From NCBI GenBank assembly GCA_012934845.2, contig WNNJ02002420.1:1-64000 (forward strand): 64,000 nucleotides of DNA. The letters are read 5' to 3'. The translations under genes and the position numbers were made by a program. Source of the stretch: Pomphorhynchus laevis. Taxonomy: Eukaryota; Acanthocephala; Palaeacanthocephala; Echinorhynchida; Pomphorhynchidae. Shown piece after piece: positions 62,348 through 64,000 of this stretch (its first letter is position 1; the number at the start of each line of letters is the position of its first letter). Under the pieces are notes generated by a model. It was not told the DNA's origin, made no database searches, and saw only the letters and a list, made by a program, of their open reading frames with translations.

Positions 62348-62753
62348 ATCACCAAGAAGAAGAGAGAAAAGTATAGGGCCTAATACGGAGCCTTGTGGAA
62401 CACCGGACGGAATGGACGAAGGATGGGAGAGAGAAGAGTTAGAATATACGCGAAATGTACGGTTTGATAGATATGAAGAAAACCATGATACAGTGGGTAA
62501 AGAGAAGCCATAATCATGACGAAGGCGATAGAGAAGAATCGAGTGATCGACGATGTCAAAAGCAGACGATAGATCAAGAGAAACTATGACACTACATAAT
62601 TTATGATCGCGCGATATGAGTAAGTCGTTATAAACTTTAAGACATGCAATTTCGGTAGAGTAATTAGAGCGAAAAGCGGCTTGGAAGGGAGGAAATAAGT
62701 TAGAGGAATAGAGATATGTATTAACTTGCTTAAGAACGAGACGCTCAAGGAGT

Positions 62754-63428
62754 TTAGAGAGGGTTGGGAGAAGTGAAATAGGACGGTACGAAGATGGTAG
62801 TGAGGAGTCGAGAGATTGCTTTTTTGATGAGAGGACGAACAGTGGCGCATTTCCAGATGGCAGGAAATGTATGGCTACGGATGGACGAGTTGAACAATGT
62901 GGTTAGGAAGGGTAAGATAACGGAGCAGATATTTTTAAGCAAGTGAGTGGGAATTGGGTCAGAAGGAGAGGTTTTATTAGGTAATGACAGCAGAACCGAA
63001 GAAACTTCATCAGACGAAACGGGAAGAAGGTGGAATAGTTCTGGGAGGGAAGTATTTAAAGATAAGAGTGGGTACAAGGGGGCTATGGGTAGTAGGGAAA
63101 GTAAATTAGATAGCTTAGTTTGTAGATAAGAAGAAAATTCATCAGGATTTATATTACAAGGGGTAGATGATCGTGAAAGAATTGAGTTTAAGATTTTCCA
63201 ATGAGATTTAGAGTTGGAAGATGACTCGAGTTGATTTCGCCAAAAGAGAGTACGTTTAGTACGTATAAGAATGAGATGTGAACGGCGTTGAGAAAAGTAG
63301 GAATCACGAAGATTTGGAGGGAGTGAGTTGGGTGAACGTTTAAGAAAGCGTTTATACATACGAAAAGAGTGACGGAGTCGACGCTTAGAAAGACTACAGT
63401 CAGAATCGAACCAGGGAGCATGGCGCAA
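62754..63428 (-). pseudogene. B6 connection domain and RT fingers
   Basis: RHAPWFDSDCSLSKRRLRHS, LESSSNSKSHWKILNSILSR and SSDEVSSVLLSLPNKTS; it leaves frame at the six-A run after VRPLIKK, exactly as in B5. Confidence 0.75.
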
Positions 63429-63525
63429 GCGCTGGGAACGTCGAAGTCGACTAGGCAGAAGGTTATTGAGGATCGACGTAAGTTCAGAATCAAACAGAAT
63501 GCAGAGATCATCGGGAGAGAGATAG

Positions 63526-63984
63526 TTAAGAGGAAGTGAAAAGAGTGAAGAATTGAGTAAGGCTGTGCAGAGAATCAGGGATATCGAGAAGCTTCCAGGG
63601 TCGACTTGGTGTAGATAAATGGTAAAGGCGGAGAAGGAGGATGGGGACGAGTAAGAGTAAGAGTGACAAGGAAATGATCGGACAAACCAGGATCAGTAAT
63701 TGACAAGGAGGTATAGTCATTGAAGCAGTTAGGAACAGCAATGATGTCGAGAGCACCGCCGAGAATATGAGTTGGGCTTGTTGAAAGTAATTTATAGTTA
63801 AAATCAGAAAAAAAAGATTAGTTAAAGTGATAGAGTCAGAGTCAGACGGGCGATCAAGACGAATGTTAAAGTCACCGAGAACAAAAGAAGGAGTATAAGA
63901 CAATGAACAGTGAGACATTAGATCTGCAAGGTCGTTAAAGAAGATACGTGATGGGGCAACTGAACCTGGACGGTATACAATCAC
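63526..63984 (-). pseudogene. B6 endonuclease part with GDFN
   Basis: IVYRPGSVAPSRIFFNDLAD, FVLGDFNIRLD, then a frame change near 63815 (A-run) that disrupts the SDH region (read in another frame). Confidence 0.7.
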
Positions 63985-64000
63985 AAGTTCCAGAGGGAAA

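Larger units (their letters stand above)
61388..64000 (-). mobile_element. LINE family B copy B6, cut by window edge
   Basis: From the edge downward: endonuclease with VLGDFNIRLDRPSDSD (about 63984-63526), connection, RT, and complete 3' end with TTGTATTATTATT tail at 61388. It is almost identical to B5 and shares its frameshift. One of the youngest B copies here. Confidence 0.9.

Overview
This is animal nuclear DNA that is almost entirely transposable elements. The case for a metazoan rests on a tRNA-Gly(GCC) of animal type, exons that resemble SNAPC1 (a subunit of the snRNA-activating complex), splice-like GT/AG borders, and an AT-rich background. The retroelements found are CR1/L2-like LINEs, RTE, I/jockey-like LINEs, several LINEs with a restriction-like endonuclease (RLE), a Penelope-like element and a short-LTR Ty3/gypsy element. 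I cannot fix the phylum; an invertebrate is most likely. Family letters A to L are my own labels.

Layout. 1-1.2 kb: LINE C0 joined to D0. 1.28-5.7 kb: a nearly full-length, decayed LINE B1 (minus). 5.78-9.41 kb: a host SNAPC1-like gene (plus) whose intron holds two family A fragments. 9.5-19.8 kb: a nested nest of RLE-type LINE D copies (D1, D3) broken by CR1-like C copies (C1, C2, C3) and by B2. C3 is flanked by a 103-bp target duplication. 20.0-23.2 kb: D2, preceded by a 42-unit 16-bp minisatellite. 23.2-30.6 kb: a fragment E and two family A LINEs arranged as a ~2.65-kb inverted repeat with an 8-nt centre. A3 carries the best-preserved endonuclease-RT frame of the window (829 codons). 31.0-33.2 kb: B3. 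33.6-34.3 kb: an RTE endonuclease fragment. 34.79-38.64 kb: a complete-looking Ty3/gypsy element with identical 80-bp LTRs and a 5-bp target duplication. 38.66-39.06 kb: A4 and the tail of D5. 39.3-43.3 kb: LINE I with a CCHC ORF1. 43.4-45.8 kb: a possible solo LTR and B4. 45.89-45.96 kb: tRNA-Gly. 46.5-50.8 kb: the C-terminal parts of two other RLE-type LINEs (G, F), small CR1 pieces and a fold-back element. 50.8-52.75 kb: B5 inside F1 flank. 53-54.3 kb: Penelope-like RT and a CR1 fragment. 55-61 kb: two tandem copies of LINE H. 61.4 kb to the edge: B6.

How the parts relate. Nearly every coding stretch serves retrotransposition: ORF1 RNA-binding proteins with PHD-like, RRM-like or CCHC zinc domains, and ORF2 proteins with an APE or restriction-like endonuclease plus RT. 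Most are 5'-truncated, frameshifted or nested. Two themes stand out: every recognisable C-type RT copy lies inside or against a D-type element, and the window holds at least ten short-spacer snap-back inverted repeats, several at deletion or truncation breakpoints. Positions of element ends are by eye and usually good to 5-30 bp.
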